Source: Candidatus Obscuribacterales bacterium
GTDB lineage: Bacteria; Cyanobacteriota; Vampirovibrionia; Obscuribacterales; Obscuribacteraceae
NCBI GenBank assembly: GCA_019637435.1
Contig: JAHBVO010000003.1
Coordinates: 434,001 to 498,000, forward strand
Length of the DNA: 64,000 bases
Direction of reading: 5' to 3'
Shown: piece after piece, positions 16,455 to 24,927 of the stretch
How the letters are laid out: each line of letters begins with the position of its first letter
How positions within the stretch are numbered: position 1 is the first letter of the stretch
Notes under the pieces: model-generated
The model's input: only the letters and a program-made list of their open reading frames with translations
Told to the model about the DNA's origin: nothing
The model's database searches: none
Translations under genes and position numbers: made by a program

Positions 16455-16918
16455 CCTGCAAATTGGTTTGCAGCTTTTGCCGCTAAACCTGCAATCAAAA
16501 TTGCAGCAAGCCGCCGGGTCACTCGAATCAGGCTGATTTGAGGCGCAAATGAAGAACCTGCAAATTGGTTTGCAGGTTTTGCAGCTGAACCTGCAATCAA
16601 AATTGCAGCAAGCCGCCGGGTCACTCGAATCAGGCTGATTCGCGGAGCAAATGAAGAACCTGCAAATTGGTTTGCAGCTTTTGCCGCTAAACCTGCAATC
16701 AAAATTGCAGCAAGCCGCCGGGTCACTCGAATCAGGCTGATTTGAGGCGCAAATGAAGAACCTGCAAATTGGTTTGCAGCTTTTGCAGCTAAACCTGCAA
16801 TCAAAATTGCAGCAAGCCGCCGGGTCACTCGAATCAGGCTGATTTGAGGCGCAAATGAAGAACCTGCAAATTGGTTTGCAGCTTTTGCCGCCAAACCTGC
16901 AATCAAAATTGCAGCGAC
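16455..16918 (-). repeat. 102-bp tandem repeat array, about 4.5 copies (right, inverted array)
   Basis: CCTGCAAATTGG recurs at 16455, 16557, 16659, 16761 and 16863, again a 102-base period. The core is the reverse complement of the left array at 13271-13660: each unit holds CTGCAAATTGGTTTGCAG and CTGCAATCAAAATTGCAG, both 7-4-7 hairpins. The spacer half of the unit (GCCGCCGGGTCACTCGAATC) differs from the left array. Because 102 is a multiple of three, the minus strand has an uninterrupted 158-codon frame of 34-residue repeats (LIAGLAAKAANQFAG...), but it has no start site and I treat it as non-coding. Confidence 0.93.
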
Positions 16919-17208
16919 CGTTCTGATAGCCTATTGGCGAGTCATTGACGCCGTTTTTGAACTAGGCTAGAAGCAGTGGCATCCTCAAAATAGCGTGCCA
17001 GCCGTTGTTTGGGGGGAGATGGATAGTACTAAAGAATTTAGTAGCTAGTCTGCGGAAGCGAAAGGGACAAGAACATCAGGCTTGCGCGCCTAAAATCCTG
17101 CCCTCCCGCCCGGTCGAGCGCAGGTGTCTGGTTTGAACAGACACCTGGCTTTGAACCGTTGTCGTCGTCGGAGTTTTTCTTTTGTTCGCATCAACGCACC
17201 TCTCCCGC
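16919..17208. other. Intergenic, includes a strong hairpin
   Basis: No gene is supported. At 17121-17147 GCAGGTGTCTG and CAGACACCTG form a 10-bp stem around TTTGAA, some 60 bases downstream of the ClpP-like gene's stop on the minus strand. There is no U-run on that side, so it may stabilise the 3' end or terminate weakly. Confidence 0.45.
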
Positions 17209-17811
17209 TTAGGCCGCCGAAGCGACGGACGCGGGAGCAGACTGCGTTGCGAACGGCGCGATGGGCTCGATTTCGTCGATCAAGCCCTCGGCGAGAGCCT
17301 GCTCGGCGGTGAGCCACCAGTCGACGCCGCCGGCGATGTTGGTGTTGATCTTCTCCAGCGTCAGGCCGTGCTCAACGTTGCCCGTGCGGCTGCACAGGAT
17401 GGCGCTGGTCTGGGCTTGAAGCTGTTCGCAGCGGCGGAGTTCCGCGCGCATCTGGGACAGGGTGCCCTTCATCTCGGAGCTGACTTCGTGAATCAGCAGC
17501 CAAGCGTGAGCACCCATGACGCGCACGTCACCCGCCTGCAGCAGCCAGCCGGCGCAGGACGCGGAGCGACCGTGGACGACGATGGTCACGTGGTGACCGG
17601 CAGCGCGCAGCATGTTGATCTGGTCATACATGTACAGCGCGTCCAGGATGTTGCCACCCTGACTGTTGAGGACGATCTTGACCTTCCGGTTCGGGTTGTC
17701 CCGGCACCAGTTGATGATCATGATCATGAAATCCACCGCCGACGTCTGGTTGATGCCGGTGGCGAACACGAAAACACCCTTCAGAGGGTCAGTTTGGATT
17801 GCGTTTTCCAT
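17209..17811 (-). CDS. ClpP-like serine protease
   Basis: A 200-residue ClpP/crotonase-fold protein. The catalytic triad is recognisable: S85 in GRSASCAGWLLQAG (ClpP has GxAASMGA), H108 in AWLLIHEVSSE (ClpP MIHQP) and D164 in GGVDWWLTAEQALAEGLIDEI (ClpP TERDRFLSAxEAxEYGLID). NSQGGNILDALYMYDQI matches the ClpP SPGG loop with Gln for Pro. The N-terminal axial loop and hydrophobic ClpX-docking features are less typical, so it is a divergent ClpP-like protein (as in ClpP-related families encoded outside clpPX) rather than the housekeeping ClpP. No Clp ATPase lies next to it; the nearest is the solo ClpB-like gene at 26016. The Ala/Ser-rich C-terminus is unstructured. Confidence 0.85.
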   Translation of the reverse strand: MENAIQTDPLKGVFVFATGINQTSAVDFMIMIINWCRDNPNRKVKIVLNSQGGNILDALYMYDQINMLRAAGHHVTIVVHGRSASCAGWLLQAGDVRVMGAHAWLLIHEVSSEMKGTLSQMRAELRRCEQLQAQTSAILCSRTGNVEHGLTLEKINTNIAGGVDWWLTAEQALAEGLIDEIEPIAPFATQSAPASVASAA

Positions 17812-17968
17812 AGCTTTCTACTTTCGTCCGGCAGGTCATGCGGCTGCGACGCGCCTCTTGTTGGGCGCTGCAGCGGCTAAACCCTTGGGATGTTTGGGTT
17901 GAAGCTCGGAAAGAAAGTCTCCGAGCCGGTTAAGAAAACAAGTTATGCGCGCGCTGCATTGAAGGCAG

Positions 17969-18796
17969 CTACTGCGCCGTCCAGCCGCCGTCGACTGTTA
18001 TCGAGGAGCCGGTGATGTTCGAAGCCGCTTTGCTTGCGAGGAAGACGACCGTGTCTCCCAGTTCGTCTACTTCGACGAACCGCTTGCTCGGCTGCTTTGC
18101 CGACAACAACTCCTCGGCGGCAATCTCTTGCGAGACGCCTTTCCGCTGAGCCAGGTCGGTTATCTGCTTCTCCACGAGCGGGGTTCTCACCCAGCCGGGG
18201 CAGACCGCGTTGACCGTGATTCCGGTCTCCGCATTTTCCAGCGCTGCGACTTTCGTGAGCCCTATGAGCCCATGCTTGGCAGCGACGTACGCGGCTTTCT
18301 GGGCTGACGCCACGAGACCGTGTACGGATGCGATGTTGACGATGCGCCCGAAGCCGTTGCGTTTCATATGCGGCAGTGCTGCGCGCATGGTGTGAAACGC
18401 AGAGCTTAGATTTATCGCCAGAACGGCGTCCCACTTTTCGACTGGAAAGTCCTCGACGGAAGCTGTGTGCTGGATGCCGGCGTTGTTGACGAGGATGTCG
18501 ACGCTGCCCAGCTCATTCACGGCGAATTCGACCAGTTCCGCAATTTCTTGCGGCTTGGTCATGTCGGCGCCGTGGTAAACGATTGTGCGTTGCGAGCTTT
18601 CGGCGAGTTCGGTTTTTACCCGCTCCACCTCAGCTGTGTCCGCCAATCCGTTCAGCACAATGTGGCAGCCGTTTGCAGCTAGACGTCTTGCGATACCTAA
18701 ACCGATACCGCTTGTCGAGCCTGTTACGACTGCCACTTTGTTATCGAGAATTTTTGAGTGCTGTTCTTTTGTTGCACTCGCTTCCAGTTGAGACAT
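17969..18796 (-). CDS. bdhA: D-3-hydroxybutyrate dehydrogenase (SDR family)
   Basis: A 275-residue short-chain dehydrogenase that interconverts 3-hydroxybutyrate and acetoacetate with NAD. It has the cofactor motif GSTSGIG (26-32), NNAG (105-108), and the catalytic S158, Y171 and K175 (NIASVHGLVAS...YVAAK). The segments GIQHTASVEDFPVEKWDAVLAINL and HGLVASAQKAAYVAAKHGLIGLTK match bacterial 3-hydroxybutyrate dehydrogenases closely in my memory of the family. The N-terminus is about 15 residues longer than usual (MSQLEASATKEQHSKI). ATG 18796 follows GAGGAG. It is 26 bases downstream of the patatin gene on the same strand and likely in one operon with it. Confidence 0.88.
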   Translation of the reverse strand: MSQLEASATKEQHSKILDNKVAVVTGSTSGIGLGIARRLAANGCHIVLNGLADTAEVERVKTELAESSQRTIVYHGADMTKPQEIAELVEFAVNELGSVDILVNNAGIQHTASVEDFPVEKWDAVLAINLSSAFHTMRAALPHMKRNGFGRIVNIASVHGLVASAQKAAYVAAKHGLIGLTKVAALENAETGITVNAVCPGWVRTPLVEKQITDLAQRKGVSQEIAAEELLSAKQPSKRFVEVDELGDTVVFLASKAASNITGSSITVDGGWTAQ

Positions 18797-18822
18797 CCGT
18801 TCTCCTCTTCCTTCGCGCCAGT

Positions 18823-19695
18823 TCAGGCGCTACACAGGCGTCCTTCGGCCTTCGCGTGAGCGATGACTTGCTTCGCGGTATTGTAGCCGTTTTCGACCAT
18901 CCGCATGCAGGTCGCTTCGGAGATACCGAAGTTGAGACCAGCCACTTCAGGCAGACCCGTCTCGATGACGAGGTGACGCTTGGTGTCGACGTAACGCGAG
19001 TTGCCGGCGACAGGGAAGAAGAGTTCGCGGCAGTGGAAGTACAGGTCGATCGGATACTTCCACTCCTTGGGCATCGCCGACGCCGGGCGGAACTTGCTGA
19101 CGAACGCCGGCCGGTCGAAGAACTCGGTCGGGTTGTAGTGGTAGTAGGCGCCATCGACGAGCAGGCGCGGACGCCCGTTGTCCATGAACCACTCCGGCTG
19201 GAACACGCCCGGAGGCGAGCCCGAAGCCGTCAGCGCCGTCGCCAGGTCGTAGTCCTCGCCTTCGAACAGCACCGGGTCACGCGTGAAGTAGTCGCACGCG
19301 AGAATCTTCAGGCGCTTGTTCGGCTTGAGGCCGTATTGGGCGATGAGCTTGGTGATGAACGGCTTGAGCGAGAACGTGCCGCCGACCGACATGGCGATGG
19401 GGTCAGCGAGGCGAGTGCCCTCGAGAACAGCCGCAAGGTCATCCCGCATCCCGCGCATGGCGAGGAACACCGGAATCATGTCCTTGGGCTTGTAGCCGTT
19501 GGTGAAGAAGGCAGCGGTCATGCTGCCGGCCGAGACGCCGAGAACATCACCGACTTCGATGCCCTCTTCCATGAACGCCTCGATAACGCCGAAGTGGTGG
19601 AAGATGTTCCAGCCACCGGCACCGAAAACCATCGGAGAGCCGTTATGCAGGCATTGGTCCTGACGGTTGTCGGCAACTTGGAGAGTTTTGGTCAT
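18823..19695 (-). CDS. Patatin-like phospholipase
   Basis: A 290-residue patatin-family lipid acyl hydrolase. The oxyanion loop GAGG (25-28), the nucleophile S55 in GVSAGS and the catalytic D181 in DGAYYH form the Ser-Asp dyad. There is no signal peptide, so it acts in the cytosol. The start at 19695 (MTKTLQ) is fixed by GAGGAGG nine bases upstream; a longer frame to 19755 is without support. Immediately downstream is 3-hydroxybutyrate dehydrogenase. Some intracellular polyhydroxybutyrate depolymerases and granule-associated hydrolases are patatin-like, so a role in PHB mobilisation is possible, but simple phospholipid turnover is equally compatible. Confidence 0.87.
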   Translation of the reverse strand: MTKTLQVADNRQDQCLHNGSPMVFGAGGWNIFHHFGVIEAFMEEGIEVGDVLGVSAGSMTAAFFTNGYKPKDMIPVFLAMRGMRDDLAAVLEGTRLADPIAMSVGGTFSLKPFITKLIAQYGLKPNKRLKILACDYFTRDPVLFEGEDYDLATALTASGSPPGVFQPEWFMDNGRPRLLVDGAYYHYNPTEFFDRPAFVSKFRPASAMPKEWKYPIDLYFHCRELFFPVAGNSRYVDTKRHLVIETGLPEVAGLNFGISEATCMRMVENGYNTAKQVIAHAKAEGRLCSA

Positions 19696-19739
19696 GATGA
19701 CCTCCTCTAGTTGCAGGTTGATCAATAGTCGCCTGGTGT

Positions 19740-20229
19740 GAGCCTCGGAGAGCACTCAGCAGTTTAGCGACAGCGTAAAGAACAAACCCCGTGACCGTCC
19801 GAATGTCCATCGACAAGGCTATTGAGCGCATGTTGGTGATTCGGAATGGCTTTGGCTTTTGATCCAAATTTCTTTATGAGGGATTGCAACATCACCGTAC
19901 ACAAAGCACTTGCAAGAACGAATAGTATTTCCAAGGGCTTTGAATAGTTCCCGTGCTGAAATAAAGTCATGAAACGTAGAAGGAGTGAACGTTTCTGAAT
20001 TCTCATAGATCTCTTGCTCAAAACTCTTCTAGAACTCTTTGAACATTGCATAGTTCGCATAGCACTAGAAGCTCACAGAGCTTTTAAACAGCAAGAGCCT
20101 GAATCTGTGGCATTTTGGCAGATCTGTTAGTGACTTGATGAGCTGCGCTAGGATTTTGGGAGCAATGTGTTTCGGTCAGTCGTGGCAGCAATGGCATCTC
20201 ACTCTCTTTTCTGGCTTTTCGAACTGCAA
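19740..20229. other. About 490 bases without a supported gene
   Basis: This AT-rich stretch separates the patatin and esterase genes, both on the minus strand. Small frames at 19643-19867, 19764-20060 and 20084-20485 lack start signals. The patatin-dehydrogenase promoter is expected here; no clear boxes were found. Confidence 0.45.
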
Positions 20230-21540
20230 CTAACGTGATTGTCCTCGGAAAAACTGCCAGATCTCTTCGCCCGTGTTGATGTCCTGGCAGCAGTTGCTCT
20301 GACGCTTCCCGGCTAGAAAGATGCAGCCCGGCCAGGTGTGTCCGCCGCCCTCGATGGTGTACAGGATGACTTCGCGGCCCCGTGTTCCCCAGACATCTTT
20401 CTTGACGCGCATACCGTCGCGCGGATCGAGGTCTGCAAGATAATTCGAGCTGGGAGACCCCTGGCAGTGGTTGTGATTGGTCCAAAACCGAATCACGTCA
20501 GGAACACTGAACCACCCGCCGTACTGCACCAGGCTCAAAAACGAAGGGTCGATTTCGGAGATGCCCAGCTTCGAGGCGTATTTGCCAAGTTGCTTTGATT
20601 TGCCGTCTCCCCAGTTTATAAGCGGGTCTTGCGAGCCGATGAAAAAGACAATCGGTATAGGTCGGTCACCGTTGCTGCGCGTCACTGCTCCTTCCATACC
20701 GGTGGAAGCGACCACGGCTACTGCCGCAATCTTCTCGGGACGGCTTGCGGCGAGCAATTGCACGAAGTATCCGCCATTACTCAAGCCCACGGCGTAGACG
20801 CGATGAGTGTCTATGTTTGCTGTCTGTCCGAGCTTTTGCAAAACAGCATCGACATAGCCGACGTCATTGTGTCGTTGGTTTTTCATACCGTCTTCCCACT
20901 CGCCGCCGAGGGCTTCACAGTAGACTGCGATGAAGTCATTTCGGTTGGCTGTTCCGCTTAGGCCAGTTACGCCAATCATTGACTCGCCGGACATGTTCAA
21001 ACCGGGAAAAACAAGAACTACTGGTGTTGCACGTGATTTGTTGTGGTTGCTGGGAAGGTGTACCCAGAAGGGTCGCGAACCTCCGTCAACCTTTACGAAG
21101 TCGCAGTAGTCCTTTGATGATCCAGTCTTCTGGCGTGTGTCTTGAGTGGAACCGGCACTGTTTTGGCGCGATGACGTGGACGTGCTATAAGTGGCGGCTG
21201 GAGCCTGTCTCCAATTGGCAGGGGCTTGTCTGGAAGTATATGGCTGAGACGAAGATGCGCTCTGCTGGCGACTATTCGCTGGGGGCTGCTGATATGCTTG
21301 CGCTCCGCTGCGTCCTCCCATGCCGCCGGAGGTCCTGTAATAGCCCTGCTGCTGCGCAGCTTGTTGTGCCTGCGGGGAATCGGCTCGAACAGCCTGGCGG
21401 CTTCCTGGAACGAAGATATACTGCTGCGAGCGAACTGGTGCGATTGTGAGCGCGAATGCGGTTAGCACCGTGGGTAGTACCAAACTTCTTAATGCTGGTG
21501 TTATAACTTTCAAGATGTTCGGGTGAGCGGAACGGCGCAC
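20230..21540 (-). CDS. Secreted PHB-depolymerase-like esterase (LpqC/CE1 type)
   Basis: A 436-residue exported alpha/beta hydrolase. A signal-like segment (about 14-36, ending PVRSQ) is followed by a Gln/Ser/Ala-rich linker (about 40-140) and a catalytic domain. The domain has the nucleophile S254 in GLSNGG, a likely acid D305 in IGSQDP and the catalytic H401 in GGGHTWPG, the typical pattern of LpqC, feruloyl esterase and poly(3-hydroxybutyrate) depolymerases. The long low-complexity linker is unusual. The start is a GTG at 21540 without a strong Shine-Dalgarno site. Together with the 3-hydroxybutyrate dehydrogenase gene at 17969 it could supply the two ends of a PHB-degradation route. Confidence 0.85.
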   Translation of the reverse strand: MRRSAHPNILKVITPALRSLVLPTVLTAFALTIAPVRSQQYIFVPGSRQAVRADSPQAQQAAQQQGYYRTSGGMGGRSGAQAYQQPPANSRQQSASSSQPYTSRQAPANWRQAPAATYSTSTSSRQNSAGSTQDTRQKTGSSKDYCDFVKVDGGSRPFWVHLPSNHNKSRATPVVLVFPGLNMSGESMIGVTGLSGTANRNDFIAVYCEALGGEWEDGMKNQRHNDVGYVDAVLQKLGQTANIDTHRVYAVGLSNGGYFVQLLAASRPEKIAAVAVVASTGMEGAVTRSNGDRPIPIVFFIGSQDPLINWGDGKSKQLGKYASKLGISEIDPSFLSLVQYGGWFSVPDVIRFWTNHNHCQGSPSSNYLADLDPRDGMRVKKDVWGTRGREVILYTIEGGGHTWPGCIFLAGKRQSNCCQDINTGEEIWQFFRGQSR

Positions 21541-21623
21541 AAGGTTTGCTAATGGATGGGCGAAAGTGTTTCGTAAACGACCGAGGATTTAAGTCAATGT
21601 ATGCGTGATCGCTGTCAGCTTGA

Positions 21624-22271
21624 TCAACGTCCGCCCTGGTAGCGTTTCATCAGTTCTCGCGCCTGGTCGCTGTTGAGCATGCTGGGGTCAAAGTTTGCTG
21701 GAATCTTCTTCTTGATTGAGTCTGGTATTTCACCACCGAACCACTTCTCCTTGACCTTTTCTATCAGATTGTCGGCATTGCCGCCCTGAAGGGCGTTTTT
21801 AAATCCCGATGGAATTTGCATCGAGCTTGGTGGCGGAGAAGACTCGGCGATTGGTGGCGCTGGCTTTTGAATCTTCAGCTGCTGGCTGCGCTTCAATTGC
21901 TCCGTAAGACCGGAAACGATCGAGTTAAGCCTGGTCTGGACGTCTTTCTCGCTTGCTCCTGCCTTCACGCTATCTTCGAGAGAGTTGAAGGCCGACATGT
22001 ATGCCGTGATTCCGAAGCCGTAACCCTTGGCGGTCATGATTGTTTCGTAAAGCTTCTTGCGTTGATCGAGAAGCGGTCCTGGTGCGAGTTCCGGCGTATC
22101 GGCTGACGCGGTGGCTGCCGCCTTGGGTGCTTCAGTGTCCGGTGCCGTTGCTTCTTCCGTTGCAGTCGGCGTGGGTGGCAGGTCCTGGCTAAATGCAGGA
22201 AGTTGGTTGGTCATTATCAGCGCGATGGACAAAAAATATGCAGCTGTGCGTGCGGAAGGAAAGTTGGACAT
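21624..22271 (-). CDS. Secreted hypothetical protein
   Basis: A 215-residue protein, not recognised. The start is ATG 22271, seven bases after GGAGGT; a GTG at 22280 overlaps the ribosome site. A signal peptide (about 1-30, AAYFLSIALIMTNQLPAFSQD) leads to a Pro/Thr/Ala-rich stretch, a helical core (LYETIMTAKGYGFGITAYMSAFNSLEDSVKAGAS...LTEQLKRSQQLKIQ), a proline linker and a C-terminal part with FGGEIPDSIKKKIPANFDPSMLNSDQAR. It is on the same strand as, and upstream of, the esterase gene but separated by 83 bases. Confidence 0.78.
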   Translation of the reverse strand: MSNFPSARTAAYFLSIALIMTNQLPAFSQDLPPTPTATEEATAPDTEAPKAAATASADTPELAPGPLLDQRKKLYETIMTAKGYGFGITAYMSAFNSLEDSVKAGASEKDVQTRLNSIVSGLTEQLKRSQQLKIQKPAPPIAESSPPPSSMQIPSGFKNALQGGNADNLIEKVKEKWFGGEIPDSIKKKIPANFDPSMLNSDQARELMKRYQGGR

Positions 22272-22444
22272 CTTAAGCACCTCCGTTTGTACTATTCCCA
22301 GGATTCGTGATTTGTAGCCTCATCGTCCATCTTTTAGTGTTTTACTATATGCCGTCAGAGAAGCGCAACAGGAACGAAAGCTGCACTGCCTGATACGGAA
22401 GTGGCAGCTTCGTTACGAGTTCGGCTCTCGTGTGTTGCTTGAGC

Positions 22445-22573
22445 CCTGTCAATGCTAGAGCGACAGTTTTAGCGAATTCCGTCGCTGATAGATTGACAGG
22501 CCGACTCTAGATCGAGCCCTGTCAATGCTAGAGCGACAGTTTTAGCGAATTCCGTCGCTCTCTCATTGACGGG
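22445..22573. repeat. Pair of long palindromes (REP/BIME-like), 73-bp spacing
   Basis: Two copies of a 56-base near-palindrome lie at 22445-22500 and 22518-22573. Outer arms CCTGTCAAT and ATTGACAGG, and inner arms AGCGACAG and CCGTCGCT, pair around TTTTAGCGAATT. The sequence between and around the copies also repeats (GATCGAGCCCTG). This is the form of REP/BIME elements. It is unrelated to the other palindrome family in this window and lies between a secreted-protein gene and the rhomboid gene. Confidence 0.9.
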
Positions 22574-22645
22574 CGGATTGTTCCGAGAACTTGTTGACGG
22601 ATGGGCTGTTAGGAGGACTAGCAAACTAGCTACTCCTCGTACCAG

Positions 22646-23332
22646 CTAGTCATCCGGCGTGCTGCTGGGCGGCGTGCGCGGCTGTTTTTCTTCAAAGCGT
22701 TTGCGCAAGAACTTGGCGAGGAGAGCGGTGAAGAGAAGTCCGCCGATGAAGCCGCCGAAGTGGGCGAAATAGGCGATGCCGTCTCGCGTTCCGCTGTCCA
22801 GGTAGATGCTGATCAGCTGATCCGACACCCAGTAGATGACGAACAGGGCGCCGAGCATGCGCGGCATCGTGAGGCGCTGCCCGAGGCAGAAGGTCACGAC
22901 CAGGAACGCTCCCATTACGCCGGAGATAGCACCGGAAGCGCCAACCAGCGGTGTGTAATCGAAGGCGTGAAACAGGTAATGACCGAACGAGCTCGCAAAG
23001 CCGCTTACCAGGTAAATGGCGAGAAAGCGCGCTGAGCCTAGCTCGCGTTCGACCAGTATGCCCATGACGAGGAGGAGCGCCATGTTGTTGAAGTAGTGGT
23101 CGAAGCCCGCATGCAGGAATGTGGAGGTCAGCATGGTAAGCAGGTTGTAACCGATGTCCGGCAGGCTGCCCGACATAATCGCCTCGGTAAGGCGACGCGG
23201 AATCAGTCCCCACTTGATTGTCATCCAGGGAATCCGAGTGGAGATTTCCTGGATGATTGAGAGAAAGAGTACGGCGAGGTTCGCAAGGACCAAGCCTGGC
23301 AGAACAAACAGGTCAGATCTGCGAGTGTTCAC
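22646..23332 (-). CDS. Rhomboid-family intramembrane serine protease
   Basis: A 228-residue rhomboid. The catalytic dyad is S133 in GASGAISG and H191 in AHFGGFIGG; the L1-TM2 region HAGFDHYFNNM carries the conserved His and Asn residues. At least six membrane segments can be traced from LVLANLAVLFLSII to GGLLFTALLAKFL. The start is GTG 23332, and no better ATG exists before the first membrane helix. The C-terminus is a short charged tail. The substrate is unknown. It is next to plsC on the same strand, separated by a hairpin at 23371-23417. Confidence 0.9.
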   Translation of the reverse strand: MNTRRSDLFVLPGLVLANLAVLFLSIIQEISTRIPWMTIKWGLIPRRLTEAIMSGSLPDIGYNLLTMLTSTFLHAGFDHYFNNMALLLVMGILVERELGSARFLAIYLVSGFASSFGHYLFHAFDYTPLVGASGAISGVMGAFLVVTFCLGQRLTMPRMLGALFVIYWVSDQLISIYLDSGTRDGIAYFAHFGGFIGGLLFTALLAKFLRKRFEEKQPRTPPSSTPDD

Positions 23333-23370
23333 TGCGGATACTCACTTTGCGAGTTCAGTTATTGTGAGAA

Positions 23371-23417
23371 AGGCGAGCCGACGGGTTCCGGCTAAGGACC
23401 GGGATTTCGGCGGCTCG
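23371..23417 (-). terminator. GC-rich hairpin between plsC-like and rhomboid genes
   Basis: GGCGAGCCG pairs with CGGCTCGCC, with a further inner pairing of GGTTCC-like and GGACC segments. It lies 20 bases downstream of the acyltransferase stop (23438, minus strand). No U-tract follows, so it may be an attenuating or stabilising hairpin. Confidence 0.5.
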
Positions 23418-23437
23418 CCCCTCACGTGGAGAAACAG

Positions 23438-24217
23438 TTACTTCGTGTCGTCCTGGTCGGCCAGGGAAGTCGTGTCGCAGGCGGGACCGGTGATGCCGTC
23501 CTTCAAGCGTTCGATCAGAGCCTCTGGCGTGACAGGTTCGAGCTCGTGCACAAAAATGGGCTTGCCGAACGTGATGGTCACGCCATGACGCCAGGTGAGC
23601 TTCATCTTCAGGAAGTCGGTCGCAGACTCCGGATCGCGCGTGCCGTAGCAGATTTGAATCGGGACGATACCGACGGTTTCCTTGTGTTCAAGCGCATCGC
23701 AGGCGCCAATCGCAATCCAGGCGGCGCCCTTCTTGAACTCGAGATACTGGCCGGTCGGGCTGATTTTGCCCTCGGGGAAGAGCGTAACCGGCGCTCCTTT
23801 CACGACCAGGTTGATGGATGCCGGAATCACTGAGCGTCCGCGGGAGCGGTCCACAGGATACGAGCCGGCAGCTCCCATCAGGATAGCCTTCAAGCCGCCC
23901 ATGCCGCGCATCTCTTCGACGGCGCTCATGAAGCGGGTTCCAAGAGGCATAAACGGGTACAGAACAATCGCATCCAGCATGGCGCTGTGATTCGGGCAGT
24001 AGATGATTCGTCCGGCTGCCTTGAGATTCTCGCGACCGACGATCGTCACTTTGCCGACCTGAATCCAGGTCCACAAGCGCGACATGAGTTTCACGAATCT
24101 CTGGAAACCGCGATGTTCGGTCGGAATAAAGCCACTGGTCGTACAATTCGCCGCATATTCGCGGTAGCGCGCCAACCACGATTTTCGTGGCTTGGCGTTT
24201 CGGTTGAAGATACCCAT
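23438..24217 (-). CDS. 1-acyl-sn-glycerol-3-phosphate acyltransferase (PlsC-like)
   Basis: A 259-residue lysophosphatidic-acid-type acyltransferase. Motif I is NHSAMLD (76-82, HX4D) and motif III is FPEGKIS (147-153); between them PVDRSRGRS resembles motif II. A weakly hydrophobic segment lies before motif I. Enzymes of this family transfer an acyl chain to lysophosphatidic acid at the inner membrane. ATG 24217 follows GGGAG. The C-terminus (ITGPACDTTSLADQDDTK) is acidic. The substrate cannot be assigned with certainty; some members acylate other lysophospholipids. Confidence 0.88.
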   Translation of the reverse strand: MGIFNRNAKPRKSWLARYREYAANCTTSGFIPTEHRGFQRFVKLMSRLWTWIQVGKVTIVGRENLKAAGRIIYCPNHSAMLDAIVLYPFMPLGTRFMSAVEEMRGMGGLKAILMGAAGSYPVDRSRGRSVIPASINLVVKGAPVTLFPEGKISPTGQYLEFKKGAAWIAIGACDALEHKETVGIVPIQICYGTRDPESATDFLKMKLTWRHGVTITFGKPIFVHELEPVTPEALIERLKDGITGPACDTTSLADQDDTK

Positions 24218-24927
24218 GAGTTAACTCCCGCCCGGGGTGGGGCATGGTTGTGCACGTGCCTGACGGCATGCGCAGATGACTCGGCTGGTTTCTCAGCGCT
24301 CACCGTTTTTGAACGGTTGTAGGCGTCGGCGGCGGGCATCGGATGCCGCCAAAAGGCGTATCCGGCTTCACGTCGGCGGTTTGGGGCGCGGCACGAGTCG
24401 AGACTGGGTTACGGTTGGGACCATAACGCAGGGCTTTCAAGTAAATTTGCTGAATCAATTAGCTGAGGTGCTTCTGCTTGAGTTTCTGTTTGAATAAAAG
24501 GCGATAAACACTAGCAAAGGTCGGCCAGGGGTTTAAACGCTTCGTGCGAGGTGAACTATTTATGTTTTCTTTAGTATTCAAGAGCGGGCGATAGCTAAAT
24601 CGAAGCGAAACGCAATGAAATCGGGCTATTTACATGTCCGTTTCAAAGATGCCGAAGCGCTTGGAAACCGCCACCCATGGGCGACTTTGGATATTTCACA
24701 CTTAGCGCAAGGTCGCCGAATCATCCGCCAGTAGGCTGCCAGTAGCCGTCTCGGGACTCTTTGTGCCCGGCCAGTGTTTGTGTATGGTGAATTTATATCT
24801 GCATTCGCTTTGCACTCAAGTAAAAAACCGAGCAAAACTCTAACCACGCTGCCTCACAACGGAATAAGATCTAGACGCTACACGGCGACTAGTGACTCAC
24901 TCCGTGCCAGCGAAAGGGAGATAGCCT
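24218..24927. other. Divergent intergenic region, about 700 bases
   Basis: No gene is supported between the divergent plsC-like and CYTH genes. A GC-rich pairing (GGCGGC...GCCGCC) near 24327-24352 is close to the plsC side. AT-rich sequence from 24430 to 24640 is likely to hold promoters, but no pair of boxes is convincing. Confidence 0.45.

Noticed and set aside
16430-16906. 158-codon minus-strand frame of 34-residue repeats
   Set aside because: It exists because 102 is a multiple of three; it has no start signal and the left array, which shares the core, has stops in the corresponding frame.
13271-16918. Possible CRISPR arrays
   Set aside because: Units of 102 bases are nearly identical throughout and have no short repeat plus unique spacer pattern; no cas genes are near.
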